Shown here: in pieces, positions 24,701-38,922 of the stretch
Layout of the letters: the number at the start of each line of letters is the position of its first letter
Position numbering within the stretch: the stretch's first letter is position 1
Source of the DNA: Gavia stellata
Lineage: Eukaryota; Chordata; Aves; Gaviiformes; Gaviidae
Assembly (NCBI RefSeq): GCF_030936135.1
Contig: NC_082595.1
Coordinates: forward strand, 17,993,930 to 18,057,929
Direction of reading: 5' to 3'
Length of the DNA: 64,000 nt
Translations under genes and position numbers: made by a program
The notes under the pieces: model-generated
Databases searched by the model: none
Seen by the model: the letters and a program-made list of their open reading frames with translations, nothing else
Told to the model about the DNA's origin: nothing

Positions 24701-26469
24701 AGGGAGTTTTGACTGGTAAAGGCATTAAAATAAACAAGACACAGTACAGACAAGCAGTAGGTAACAATTTTCCATACAATTCCTCTGTACACATTTTCAC
24801 TGCAAATGTCACTGTAAGAAAGAACTATATAATCAAGGCAGAAATAAGTAAAGAGCACAGAATAAACACAACAGCCCTCTTACTGCAACATATACAACTT
24901 GTACTTATTACAGGGTAAAAAGTGTACTGAACAGTAAGGAACGGATCACCTGCAGTAAGATAAATTGTTTTTCTTCTGATTATATGGTTCTGCATGGTGT
25001 TGTGACTCAAGAGGAGGGAGGGAAGAAGGTAGAAGAAGTAGAAAGAGGAAGAAAGAACAAAGCTCTCCATCACAAGAGGAGAATGGAATGCATAAACTAG
25101 TGGAAAGGCACCCTAGCTAAGAAATTCAGTTGCGAGACACTTGTAGTGCAGGGGAAAGTCCCAGATTTTAATCCACTCAGTGATTTCAAGGTTAGACCCT
25201 AAGGGTCCTTCTTGTGGCCCAAAACAGGAACACAATTTTTAGGCAGCACTTGAAGACAATAGCTCATTGAACATTTTGGCACCTAAATTTCAGACAAGTC
25301 TCAATTCAGATGGAGCCCCATTCCTAGTCTGTTAATGTATAACTTCCAAAGGGACTTTGACCACACAAACTGCAGTAAGCTCCAGAGCAACAGAGAAAAT
25401 GAACCAAACTTCTAGAGAGATGCATGTGTTCTATGGAAAGAGATTCAAGAAAACCACATTGCCTAGAACTGAACTCTGCCTTCTAATAATTGTGTTGCTT
25501 CTCTTCAGATTTTGCTATGGGATTCAAGCTGGTAATGCTCTGTCAAACGCATTCATGTAGTGATGATGCATTTATTTCTACTCAGTGTCATTTATACTGT
25601 GCTACATAGTAACATAAAAATTTAAGTTGACCTCAAAATCTAAATTGTTAGGAAAACAGAAAAGATTCAACTAAAATAGTTCTGTGAACCTCAGGAGTGC
25701 TATGAAATTACAGTCTGGAAAATAAACCTTATAAATGTACTTAGCTTGCTGTTTCCCTCAGCTACATAAGATTTCTCTGGGAGTTTCTGAACAAAATACT
25801 TGCTATTTTTGAGGAGTTAGGGGAGTCAAGGAGAAGTAACTGAAAGAACTGGATAACTATTAAGGGTAAAGAATAAAATCTGAATATAGTATTCAGGAGG
25901 GCATCACTAGGGCATGTACTTCCATGTGCAAAACTAGATAAAGACCCCTAGGGTTAAAGCAAATCATCAGTGTCTGTAGTCTCTCCTAGGATTTCATGTT
26001 GTTCAACTCCAGTTCAAGCAAGACAATCTGCCACATGTGTTTGGCAGATCTTATTTCATGTCTATGCATGAATTTGATGAAGAGCTCATACAAAGTTTCA
26101 GTATTAGTCAGGAAACACATCTCTTCCTCTGTGACTGAAGTTCCCTGTTATCACTTCAATTCTGCTGCTCCACAGAGGCATCTTATTATAATTTCTATTT
26201 GATTTGGGTGGTGCCATGGGACAGGAAATAATTCTGAAGTGACTACTATTCCTGCAATACTAGAGACAGCAAAACAGACTCTCTGAAGCAGTATCTGACT
26301 ACTAGATCACAGCCTGCTTTCGTACAATATCATGTGCGGAATGGAAGTCCTCTTATAATGCATCACTAATTTGGTTGGGATTGCATAAGCTTATGGCATC
26401 ACGTAGCTGCAAACACTTGGTTTTTACTTTTTCAATTCAAAACCCACCTTTTTAATTCAGCTCTCAGCT

Positions 26470-26493
26470 TTAATTCAGCTAGCACTGAATTAA
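26470..26493. repeat. Inverted repeat, 9-bp stem, with direct repeat
   Basis: TTAATTCAG (26470-26478) pairs with CTGAATTAA (26485-26493) across a 6-base loop. The same TTAATTCAGCT word also occurs 18 bases earlier (26452-26462). Confidence 0.85.
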
Positions 26494-29400
26494 GAAGCGG
26501 GTTAGTGTTTACTACAAAACTACTTATCGTCTGATCTATGGTTCCCCAGACCTGTTCTAAGTCTTCTGCATGTGCTGGCTTATCTTACTGATCTGTTACA
26601 GGATGGCACATTAGTGCTTAGTTATGTGCACTGACTTGGTGGAAAGAACTCAGCTTTCTAGGGCTCACTTCTAAGTACAAGACTGCTCGTTTGATCAAAG
26701 GTCCTAACTCGTGTTTCTTCCTTCTGAACCAGAACACATGCTGAAGTTATTTTTCTGTTAAATTACAAAATTGTGTTATCACCCCAAAGAGAAAAAAGAA
26801 TTAGGAATCTAAAACCAACCACAAAAAAAGATACTTATTTTACAGTAGGAATTACAGCTGCACTTTTAAAAAAATGTTGAGAAATAAGTGTACCAAACTG
26901 TGCTGCTTTGTGGAAACTAGAAGTATTTATTTCTTTGGATCAAATTTGGCAGTTTCAACTTCTCAGAAAGGGGTAAGAAATATCAAGCTTCCCAAATGGT
27001 CTCTTCTTTTCTGTAACTTCTCAAAAACATGACAAATATATTTTTGTTTAAAAACAAAAACCACCCATATTTTTCAAGTTTAAATGAAAAAGTAAACACA
27101 GAAATTAAACAGTTCCCTTAACAGGGGGGTCAAAAGAAAGATTCTTACTCTATACAAAGTGGTATTTTGTCTATTTTTTTTAAATACATATTAATTCTAT
27201 GTTAATCTAAACCAATATGCCTTCCTTTTCTTTTCTGGGACATTTCTTACAACGATTGAACAAAATCAAATATCCTGTTATTTAGCCAACTCCACAGAGC
27301 AGGCTGGAGACACATCAAGGTGTACTAATATCTTCATTGCTCTTGATACATTTCCCAGAAATCTTGGCATAGAAGTAGAATTTGACTTTTACTAAATGCG
27401 TCTTTTATGAACTTGGTAGCCTTGGATACACTTACAGTCAGAAAAGATGCTTGAGTTGTAATGGAATGGTCTTCATGACTGAGTGATCTTTATATCATTA
27501 ATAGTTACTACATTTGGTGAAAGAACAGAAAGCTGATGTTTTTCTTTGTCAATGATCATCTCAGGCAGAGTTGAGAAAAATGCCTTTGAGGAAGATGCAG
27601 TACATGCTTTAGAGAACAGAGAATAGTTCGGGGGTTTTCTTTTTCTTAGAGATGTCATTTTAGACATGTCAGCTCCCTTGTCTCTTTGCAATATGGATGC
27701 AAGGTTCACCTATGCCATTGAGCAAAATTACTTGGAGTGACTTATAAACTGTACAGGCTTTTCTTTCTGTATCATTATCAAAGGTCCTGCAGAAAATTTG
27801 AAATGACAGTTTTAGCACAGTTGGACCTGTGCTTTCTCAGCATGCAGCTAGCTCCTTCACACATGTCCTCTGGTTGGTGCTTCAGAAGATTTATTTTGGA
27901 AGCTGAAGGGAGAAAAAGCAGGCGAAAAAGAGATCATAGCACCAGCACCTTAAATCTCATGCTCCAAGCCTCAATGAATGCTACCACAGACATGAGGAAA
28001 GATGCAAACTTTCTCCCCAAGCAAGTTTTCTATTAGCAACTAACCGGAGAGTTATAAGATTTTTATTAAGCACACTGAAAGGCTGTTTTTGCAGTATGGC
28101 AAGGTGAGCTGTTTGAACCAGAGAGGTAACGCTACTTTGCATTTCATATTTTGCACTGGCTTCGAAACTTAGATGTTGATTTCTGAGTTCCCTTAACTGC
28201 ACTATACACAAAGGCTTTTCCAAATCTTAGTGAAGTTACTGCATCCTTCTAAATGCAAGATTGCATTCTGACAGCTCTGGTCCCCCAAGTCCTGCTGTTG
28301 AAATTTCTCAGAAATTAAGAGAAAACATTCAAATAAGTTATGAATTCTGCCTGATATTCAGGAAGGTTTTGGATGAATTTCAGAGCTCACACTTCCAGAC
28401 TAAACAAGTGAGACTTACTGCTAATAAGCAAACAAGCTATTCCAAACCCATCGCAATTATAGAGAAATAGGAAATTATTCCCTGGGTTGTTATTCATCAT
28501 TCATAGCTTTTCTGCCCTACCCTCCTTTCTGACGCATATCAAAGAAACTGTGTATAGTGCTTTTGCTGCCCTTTACTACCCATTGCTCAGTACAACTGAG
28601 CAGGGCATGGACACTTAGAAATCACGAGGAAATTTTCTTGTTAGCATTGTATTCATTCATTCTGAAATGAGTCTCCTGGTTGTGCCAGGAGGGTTGTTTG
28701 TGGACAACATGGTGAGATGAATTGAAGAACAGATCTATGTTAAAAACAACCTTACACAAAAGTAAGAAAAGTCTTTGGAACACTGGGTTTAATGGACCTT
28801 CATGATATTTCTCACATAAGTCTGAGTAAAATTTGGGATGTGTGAACAAGAACTACAGCCAAGGAAAACTGAAAGGGGAAAGCATCTAAAGGGGAATTTA
28901 AACACTTAAACATTTAGTGAAGGTGCCTGAGAAGTTATTTAGGTGTTTCTGGCATTCAGATCTCCCTTTCCACACACACTCCTCCCCACCATCCACAACA
29001 TAAACGGCTGCTTCTGCTGTACAGCTGGAGGTTGCTCCATGATTCTGGTATGTTTTGTCATCTGACACCAGAGATACAGCATTCACAAAATAGTAATTTT
29101 ACTTCCAGGGTCTGATTCAGTAAGCCTAATACAATGATGCCTATCTTTTCCCAAATGAAAACTGGGGGACAGGGAAAATCTGGTAAATGTACACAGCTCA
29201 CATCCAACCCCATCCAGTAGGCAGGTCTTAATATAATTCTACATAAAGCAAAACTTTGTTATCTGTGAGTTTCGTATGTTGGGCATCTGCTTGGGACTCA
29301 GGTGTCATTGCCTACTGAACATAATAATTATAATTATTAAATGTTCATTAGAGTGACGAATGGCAGTCATGTTCCTCTTGTCACAGAAGGGAATGGCTTA

Positions 29401-30829
29401 GCTGTAAGACTGAAAAGTCTTTTTTTTCCTCTGGCTCAAAAGCTAATTATTCCATGCAAAGCACAGCATCTTCAACAGAAATGGACTGATGGTGCTCTAC
29501 TCAGGAGTATTCTGACTAGAGCATGGCTAGAGAGGTGGGAGAGGTGGACTCCTGCCTCCTCCAGCAGGAGAAGCAATGTGCCAGAGCACCCTAAAAAGCA
29601 GTACACTGTTGAAGAAAAGGGTAAGAGGAGATGTGTCATGCCCCTCCCTCCTTTTCCTTGCAATCTATGTTGTCAGAAAGTACTTTGCATTTCTTTCCTT
29701 CCACACTGCTTTACCAGTGCCTCCACTGAATAAATAAATAATTTTAAAAACCCCACAAAACCAAAAAACACTAAAGAGATACTTGGCCATGAGACTCCAG
29801 AAGAGGTTTTGCATCCTGCTTAGAGGCAGACATTGCCCAGAAAGTTAGAGTGAACTCCCCAGTCAGAGTAAACTCCCTAAGGAAAAGAGTAACAGGACTT
29901 AAATATTAGTTTATTTTAGACATTTCTTGATCCAATGAACAAGAGATTTATTTTTTTTTCCCCAGAAGTTCCTAAACAAATAATGATTGCTGCTGTTTAG
30001 ACTTGGTTTTGATATGACAGAGGTTATTCTTACAAAAGAATCCAATAACTGCATATACTAATCATTAGTGGGTTCATTTAAAATCAAAGACCTTAGTTAT
30101 TTAGTTTCATAGGACAAACTTTGAGAGATAAAAGAAATTTGCTGCAGCACAGGCATATAAAATACTGAAAAGGAATAGAATTTCTTCCTAGTCTAAAAAA
30201 GGAGGAAGGGATTTACTCAGGGAATTAAGATAGCTATTATCTCCCTTTTGTACCTACTCCTGCAGTACCTCATGTGACACAATCACTTCTGAGTTTGGAC
30301 GGGCCTTATCCAGAACACAGTTGCATCTGGGCTGATAAATCCTATCTGTTATTTACATCCCAGTCAAGGGGAAAAATCTGTAAAGATGAGCTTCGAAGAT
30401 AAGAATCACTTCCACAAGAATATTGGGAATGAGGACAGGGTGAGGAGGAAAGCCTTGACCAGAAAACAAAGTTATGCTTCGGCAATCCAAAAGTGAAAGT
30501 ACAAAACTAGTTGGAAAACATCAATGTGTGTCAGAGCTTGCAGCGTTTACAAAAATAAATGGCAAATGTTGCTTAGTTGTAGAAATAAAACCTAATAAAT
30601 GAAAGAAATGGTGCTGCTATGTATTGAGATGGTATGGACTAGAGATAACCGATATATGAATAAACAATAAATACTATCTTGGTCTCTTTTCTACATACAC
30701 ATTCTTATTGAAAGTGTAGTAAGGGCAGGACTATTAATATGAATGAGTGCATAGATATGGAAAGTACGCAGTCAGCAGGGAAATAACTGACCCAAGTCTG
30801 GTGGCAAGGTTCTTTAAAAAGCTATCCCT

Positions 30830-31975
30830 TCAAGTCTTAAATGGTTCTAAGAGATTTGAGGATAGGATATTATATTTTCTATTCAAAAAAGGAGTACTGG
30901 TGTGATTCAGACCAGTGGTCTATTACTTTGACCTCAGCTGGTTAAGTGCTATCTAAAGATTACAAAGAACATTCTGCTGAAAGAGAAGGCCTAGAAAGAG
31001 ATGGCTAGTGGAGCTCTTCAGGATCTGTCTTCGGACTTCTCTTGTCAAATATTTTCACTAATGATGTTGGCTCAGAAATCTGTCACTCTGATGAAATTTG
31101 TTGCATATACTTTGCAGCCATTAGCAAATCAGGGGAAGTACTGAATATCAGACAGGAAAAACTGGATTACCATGGGGCCCTGACTAATAGAAATGAGATT
31201 AAATTAAATCACACAAAACAGAAGGCCATGTATTTACCTCATACATTATTGGTCATTCCTTAGTGATGAAATGACAGCAGATCCTATGTTTACGAGTTAG
31301 TCATAGCTTGTCTATTACCACCAACATGATATGGTCTTCAAAAAGACAAATACATCCTGGGATCATATTAGAAAAGAGATTTCCAGCAGCCAGTGTATTG
31401 AGAAAGGATTAATTTTAATATATAAGGCAGAGTTCAGACTTAAGCTGCTGGAAGGATATATCTTAGAATGTATCTCTAGCCAGCCACCCAGGTGAAGAAA
31501 AGAATTTTCTTCTTTCTTAATACTGGAAAGGTGCAAGGAGAATGTTGTGTCATGTAGAAAGATGATCAACATATGTCTAATGGCACTGGGAGTTTAGAGC
31601 ACTGTTCTGTAGCTGAGGGCCTCCAGGAATGACTGCCAAAGAGTAGCAACACTTATCTGGCTCACAGCACCTAACGAATAGCAAGAACAGATTTAATTGC
31701 CCAAGAGCAAAATGAATTACAGCAGAACAAGTGCAGAGAAAGGTTTTCCATGTCCCTGCTCACCCTAACAACACATCTAATAAGAGAAATCTAAAAGAGG
31801 TGTGCTTCATCTGCTCTGAGAAGGCATATACATGAATGGAAAGCTGGGGAAAGAGGTATATAAGACAGAGGCCAACTTGTGGATAAACTACTGACAATTT
31901 TTTTTGAGGTCAAAATTTAGAAGGAGGTTTATAGCCATCAGAGCTCCTTGGCTCTAAACTGGCTTCTCAGCAAAA
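30830..31975 (+). mobile_element. Ancient CR1 LINE remnant with reverse transcriptase region
   Basis: It is colinear with old archosaur/turtle-type CR1. The segment from about 31005 matches the SGVPQGSVLGPLLF..IFINDL part of the reverse transcriptase, though here VFGLLLSNIFTND, followed by a decayed catalytic FADD region near 31120 reading YFAAIS. NRNEIKLN (near 31186-31210) matches the NRNGMKFN stretch. Later parts match the segment encoding the polymerase tail (near 31350-31550) and, at 31915-31965, the RRRFLTIR region. Divergence is high, with stops and indels. The start before 30990 is uncertain. Confidence 0.75.
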
Positions 31976-34900
31976 GTAAAGGTGCAAGTTTGTGACACGG
32001 CCATCTGCAACAGCAATGGACTCATCTCAGTCATCCTCCAAGTCCCTTCCTGTCCTACTAAATTTCTTAAGGAAAATTTCCAGCCAGCTTTCTCCCTCCC
32101 CACTTCTCTTTTTCTCTCTGGCAAGGTCATAACAATCTGAAAAAGAGATGAAGAGGTGCTAGCACGTAGTGAAACACCCTTATAAAACTCTGGCAATCAC
32201 AATGAGTTGGAGTCACTTGGGAAGACAAGCAGAGAGAGTCTGAAATGCTGGTGGCTCTTGTTTTGGTCTTACCTCTGTTGCAATGTATCTGTTCTTAGAA
32301 TTAACTTCTGCTTATTCTCATTCTCCAGACTCTCAGTCTGCATGTAAATTGAATAAAGTCTTTGTAAACTTCCTCAAGACTGAGTTGATATCCTAATCAT
32401 AAATAAATTAGGAGAAATAGGGCCATATCCTTCCTATTAAGCCATGGACAAACTTCTTTCTTCGTTTGAGCTGGAGCAAAACTGGATCAAAGAGCTCAGT
32501 ACCTTGTACCTTGGTTCACTCATGCAGTCACTTACCTGTGCAAGATGATTGCAAATTATTGTTCAAGGCAGAAGTCAGTGATGAAACAACTGCTTGGATT
32601 ATATTTTCTTATATTTTCTATTTAAAGAAGGACTCTCTGTTTCCCCTCAACATCAATTGTATTAAATTATAGTGTGAGTCGTTACATGGTTTAGTTCTGA
32701 AATAGCAGATGAACTGGCTGCTGAATTGCCTTTTTCCAATGGGAGCATGTTTCATTGAAAATTTTTCTGAAATTTTAAATTTTTAAATTTTTATGGGAAA
32801 TTTCTGAGGAAAATCTTGATGTTATTTTGTTATATTTTACATATTTTTGCAAATATGCAAAAAAATAAGAGGCAATATGTGGCAGTAAAAATCTGCAAAC
32901 ACTCACAACATTTAAAGTGTCAACATGGAAATGAACAGACCAAATACTCTCTCAAGGCACTCAAGTTTACAAACTGAAGATGACGGATTAGAATAAGACT
33001 GGGATCAGAATGTTTTATTCAATCCTACATCTATGTTTTGTCCTGATAAAGTAAAATAGGCTTAATTTGGTTTTGATTTTTCTTGCATATTAATCACTTT
33101 AAAGGGAGTGGCTATGTTCTAGATTATAATTTTCTACGCCAGTCAAATGTTTTGACAGCACAAACAAACTACACGCAAGTTTCCAGAACATTTCTTTGTA
33201 ATGATTCACTATTAGTTAGTGATTTACAGGAAGTGGAGCCACTCCAGTTGGGTGGAAATACAGGGATTATTGCCAGGTCCTGGAGGTTTGGGGGTCATTC
33301 CTTTTTTTCATTTTTGTCTCTTCCCCACCTTCCTCGCCCTTCTCTCATCACACATCTTGCCAAGTCAGAACTAAGTTCTTCAGGATGGGTACTGTCTCCT
33401 CTGTTACGGGTCTAAAGCCCAGGTCCCTATGGGCATAGAGTGCTTTAGCACAAGGACTTTAGCATGATTTCCCCTGTTACAGGATTTTAGTAGGACTTGT
33501 GCTCTTGCTTGTATCCTTCTGCTCATGTGGGGGTTCTACATGCTGCTACCACCAACCAAGGAGGTCAGTCTCTGTCTTCCCAGAATATGTCCAAATACCT
33601 ACTTGATGGCAAATACAAACCCACGGTCTAAGGACCTGCAGGCTGATATGCCATGGCAGGTCTAGACTGCAAGGTGATTAAATCTTTCTCCTAATGAAGT
33701 AAATGAAGGGTTCAGACATTTGCATTCTGTTCCCTACCCTTCACCTATGCACATCTAGCTGTTGGAGCAGTCAGGTGTTAGGATACACCTTGGCTCTGTG
33801 ACAGTGTTGTGGAAGTTTATCGTCAACATTACTTCTTCATCACACCTCTAGGAGCTAAATAAAGTAAACACTGGCACAGTTAACAAGTGGTCACACGATG
33901 CACCTGCACTGTGGGCCAGGGGCTGCACGATCCCATCTACCAGACTACGATGATGCGAGAAGGCAGAAGCAAGCACAGGCAGCAAAATTAAACAAGTATT
34001 CCTATTTGACATCCTTAATGAGGACTATTTGGTCTACATTACAGCTATCTTGTCACTCCTTCCAAAACTACATCAGTAGCCCACAACAAGCACAGTGCAG
34101 ATTCCTGGGATAGCAGTAAAGTGGTAGCTCCAGAAGCAAAACAATTTAACCAGTGTTTTGTTGCATGCACATAAATTATCTTTGTTTGGATGCAGGTGCT
34201 GTGGCACTGTGTCTGTGTTTCTCTTGATCTGAGCTGGTACCTCTGCAGATCCAGGCAGTGTACCGTGTGATTGTATCCACTCCATTAGCTTCAGCTTAGC
34301 AGGGTCCTGGCCCTGCTGCATTGTGCAGTATAGATAGCATGTCCAGCTTGAAAAGAGTAGAGTTACTCCTTGGAAACCTTGCTGACACCACAAGCTGCTT
34401 TTTAAGCCAGTCATCCTTCTTAAGATGTGTAAACTGAAAAAGGAGTTTCTCTGCACTGCCGAGAAATGAGGCATACAGTTGCTTTTATATTTGTCGCAAA
34501 GTCAACTCTTGTTCAAAATTCAGTACTGGAGAAGGAATCTGAATTATGTAGGTTTCCTATTTTCCATAACTTTGCCAAAGACCAAAGAAAAAGTGTGTAA
34601 TGAAGCTCATATAAGTGAGTGAAGGTAAAATAAATTGCGTTCCTATGATGAAATAAATGTGAGGATTTGATCAGACTGATTAAATCCATGTTCCTTAGAA
34701 AACTGAGGGGGAAGAAGGGAACCAGGAAATAAGTTATTTTGTTAAGTTACCAGTCCTCATTGCTACATGAGAGTTAACTGTTGTTCGAACTAGCGTACAT
34801 ATTCCAGCCAAAGAAAGGTACAGGGAGAATCAAATAATTTGCAGACTGGAATTAATGTTGCAAGTGCAGCCTTCTGAAATTACAGGTAATGAGGTTATAA

Positions 34901-37900
34901 ACAATCCCTTTTGCCAGAAGCAGGGTTGCACACAAGGGAAAAATCCATTTAGAAGAGACATCACTTGTCCAGGTGACAGCAGCAGGACATCTCAGGGTTG
35001 CAGTCAGAGGTCCTAACCAATGAAATACATGAACATCTGATGTTTCAGACAGCAAAGCTGTCCTGGGGATGTTTGCAGTGGGTTTTATTTTTTTCTGTAA
35101 TTGTGAGTGTCTGTTTCTGTTTGCTAATAGATTCTCATGTGGAAACATGTTTCTCTCATTTACTTGTCTCAGATGCAAAGCAAGCAGTTGGGAGGGAAGG
35201 AATTAAAGGAGAGGCGATTAGAAATAAGGAGGCTAGAAAAGGAGATGGACAGTAGGACAGGTAGGCAGAAGTTCGGAGAGAAATTTAAGAGAATGGAAAA
35301 GATAAGAATGCAAATAAACATTGAAAAGGACACATATGTAAGGGAATGAATTAGGAGCGTGCACAGATGTATGCCAAAACTAGGGCTATTTGTTTTGTCC
35401 CTAAGTACTTGGTTTTCCAACCTTAACATAGGTATTAGCTGTGGAGGGGAATAGCCTATAATTCTGTTATTAAACTTTGCCAGGGTGGGGGTGACAAAAA
35501 GGGGAATACTGTCATCCAACAGGGTGTTGATTCCCAACAGTGGACATCTGAAATTACATAGCAGTAATTTCATCTATTTCCTTCTCTACCTTGGGACTGA
35601 TGGTCTTTCTTTCACCTCTTCCCTTCGGCCTTCAGTACTCTCACTGCTTTTCAGAAGGTACTACGTTGCACTGCAGAGACAGCCGCAGTTATGTGGAGAA
35701 AACAATCTCTTGCTAAAGCACACTGGAAGTTTAATGGAACAATTATACTCTTTAATTGAAAAGTTGCAAAATCGTTCTAGAAACTTAAGGTCATGCAGGT
35801 TTTAAAAGTGTTTGGCTCCAGGCTTCTTGATTGTAGCTCTCATTTTCAGCTATATCTGAAATTTAAGGTAAATACTAAAATCAGTTATCTCAGTCCACTT
35901 CTCTGCTATGTTCTTGTTTCCTCCTTCTTTTTCTCTCCATTTTCTGCCATGCTGTGTTTAACCAAAGTGCTCAGCCTTCCTCATGGGTATCACATGAGTG
36001 TTGCGTGTGGAGATGGAGGACTTGCACAACAGCAAGACGCAGAGTGACAGGCCAGTACTGCCAAACGTTGTTGAATGCCTTTTGGAACAGGAAGATATCA
36101 TCAAGATAAAGTTATTTTCTTCTGTCAGAGGAGGAAACAAACTTGTAAATAGCAGTAACACAAAACCTCTTGACTCTAACTGCCAAGCTTAAAAAAATAA
36201 AATAAAAAAAAAAAAGTAAAGGCATTCCACTGACTAAGATGGAAAGACTTCCCAGCAAAAAGGAGCCCATTCAGGTCAACATAAAATCACCCACAGCATT
36301 TGAAGTTGAAATAACTGGGTCAGGAGACCAGATTTCCGAGGTTGGGATCCTAATGAGTACATCGCTATCCACGAGGAAATACAAGGCCAATAGAGTGTCC
36401 TACATGCCTTTTTCCAGTGAAATAAATAACCCATTCTCATTTCCCCACAACAGAGTATTTCAGACGTCCAGTGGTTAGCCAGTCACAAGGTCTGAACAAT
36501 TACCACTGTAGTCAGTGAAAGGCTTTAGAAGAGCAGCTACTACAGAAAATAAAGCCTCTGACCTCTCAAACATAGTGGGCATAGTTGTCATAACCTTTGA
36601 AAACTCTGGCTTGATGGCTTCTCCGATGTTAGATTGGCTGCCACTGTTCAGTTAAGTGCCTCTCAAGGGCTTGATTTTCTGTTACCTTACAGACTATTTG
36701 TAATCACTGGTGTGAAGGTGAGTGGTAGGAACCAGGAGAGCTGAACTTTCTTCTCCTCTAAAGACAGGATCTCAGGCCCATTTTTCCATCACCTAAGTGA
36801 CTAGACAATGCACAACAAAGTAATGATCCTCTGAAAACTCAAAGAAAGTTTTTCCAAGGGATTGTCACATTTTCACCTTTTTGGAAACGCAGCTTAGAAA
36901 TTGGCAAAACAGAAAAACATTGGGAAGAGGAGATGAGAGAACAGAGTGAATCTGCAAACAGCTCCTTTCTGCCTTTCTTTTACAAGATGATAGCCACAGA
37001 TGTGAAAGAGGGAAATATTCAGTGAGATTCGCTTAATCACAGTTCTTTATTGTGATTTGCAAGAACTGAACAGAACTGTGGTGCCTAGGGGATATGAAAT
37101 GACAGAGAGAGAAATATCTGTGGGATGCTAAATCTAGAACTTAACAGTATCTGAAAAAATATAGTCTTTGATACAAGCATCTACAAAACAAAAATGCCAA
37201 CAGCCCACAAAGATGCCCTGATGTTTTTATTATTTTGTTTCATTTTGTTTTGTTTCACTTTCTGCTTTGTGACTTTCTAACTTGATAAAGCTCTCTGGAT
37301 ACAAATTAACTTTCTGGGAGTGCTGTTTGTTACAGTTTCACTTACCTTGAGGGATGCTTAACAGACTGGAAGTTAGCTTGTTTCAGTGAAATAAGCGAAG
37401 AAATAAGCAGAAAATAAATCCTATTCTAGGTAGACTAAGAAGCTGGCTATAAACACTACCACCTAGTTTTGAAAGGGACAAGACAGGTATACTTTAGAGC
37501 TTTGACAGAACTTAATCGATTTCCAAGTCACATTAAATTCTTCCAGCACAAAAAAAGTCTTGAAGGTCTGAGCTCTTGCTTATTGTTTTGTTGGGATGTG
37601 GAGAAGGTTTTTTGTTGTTATTGATGAAAATTCTTGCTTCAAAGCAAGTTAAATGGGAAATACTCATCATATTTCATAAGATCATATGTCCAGCTGTTTA
37701 ACTAAATTAATTGCTGTTCCAAATACAGGGACTAACTTCAAGAGAGTAAGACAGCATCTGCATTGGAAAAGAGGCTTCTTTTTTTCTTTTTTCTTTTGGT
37801 AATGACAAAGCCAGTATAAGGCCATTTGGAGTTTATTTCTCTTCTCCCCTTTTGAAGTCCAATACATTTCTCTTAGAGCAGGGAAGGCATAATTCCTTCC

Positions 37901-38760
37901 CTTAGAGTTGATGAAGACCAAGAACAGGATCTTCACTTTGAGGAAAAAAGAAAATCATGATTTGTTTTGTCCAAAATACAGCTGCATTCTCAGGTCTGAG
38001 AATCTTCCCACTGACCCAGTGCCTTACGCCTGGAGTGTCGGTGGTGCTGATACATAAGGTACTGTCACATACCACCAATACAGTTAACTTCACTCCATAA
38101 AATTAAGCAGGATTTCTTTAACATGGAAAGGAGGAATGGGAGTTACTCATGAGAGGAGAGGGGAGGGTACTGGGAGTCCACGCCACCTGTGGGAAAGGAA
38201 AAAGGAGTCTCCTGGTGTTTTCTAACACTCAGGTACCTCCTTTTACCATATGCTTGAATTCAATAAAATACGAAAAAATGTAGGCATGCTAACAGAATTA
38301 GCCCCAAACCTACAACTGGAGCTGCCTGGGCAGAATAAGCCCATGGTTAATCTGAGACAATGTATGACTTTGTCTAAAGTTTCCTTTGGCTATGTTCATG
38401 TCAACCTTATTAGATGACGTTGTTCTGTGTCACTATATTCATTCTTTCCACGGTTCTGAGGAATTAAACATGATAAGCACCCACTTAGCCCAGCAAAGTT
38501 GTGGTGGTCAGACCATAAACAGCCTGTTTACCAGGAACGTTGCGTAAAGGGTGGAACTGTGCAATCCTGCTCCAGATAAACAAAATCACAGCAGCTGTCC
38601 TGCACAGAACTTCTAGATAAAAAACAGGAGGGCACAAAGTGCTGCTGTTCCTTGATTGTGTAATGCTGAAGGCATGATGATGGTATTTCATGTAAAGGAA
38701 GGAAGCCAAGAGAGAAGGGTATGGTTGTACATAAATTATAAGGTCAAGCTCACAGCAAAA
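31976..38760. other. Intergenic, no supported gene
   Basis: It contains two consecutive short frames with protein-like composition near 36.0-36.5 kb, separated by an A-rich stretch (36191-36215); see findings. Otherwise AT-rich and unremarkable. Confidence 0.55.
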
Positions 38761-38922
38761 CTTTCTCCCCTTCTTTCCTTTCTCCCTTCCTTCCATCCTT
38801 CTTTCCTTTCCTTCCTTCCTTCCTTCCTTCCCTCCCTCCCTCCCTCCTCTGTTCCTCCCTTCCTTTCCTCCCTTCCCCCCCTTCCTTCCCTTCTTTTCCT
38901 CCTTCCTTTTTTCCCGTTTTCT
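38761..38922 (+). repeat. Polypyrimidine (TTCC/TCCC) tract
   Basis: About 160 bases almost purely C and T; the only purines are A38795, G38851 and G38916. It contains TTCC repeats around 38807-38830 and CCCT repeats after 38830. Such mirror-rich tracts can form triplex DNA and are prone to length change. Confidence 0.95.

Larger units (their letters stand above)
21621..30829. other. Intergenic, mostly featureless
   Basis: Nine kilobases with only two weak MIR candidates (22.6 and 24.6 kb) and the 26.47-kb hairpin. Open frames up to 130 codons (29341-29733) show no domain, splice partner or start context that supports a gene. Confidence 0.6.

Noticed and set aside
29341..29733. 130-codon plus-strand frame
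   Set aside because: No recognisable family; composition changes along its length. Possibly part of an old repeat, but the match is too weak to name.
34073..34474. 133-codon minus-strand frame
   Set aside because: No domain or conserved motif; expected by chance in a window of this size.
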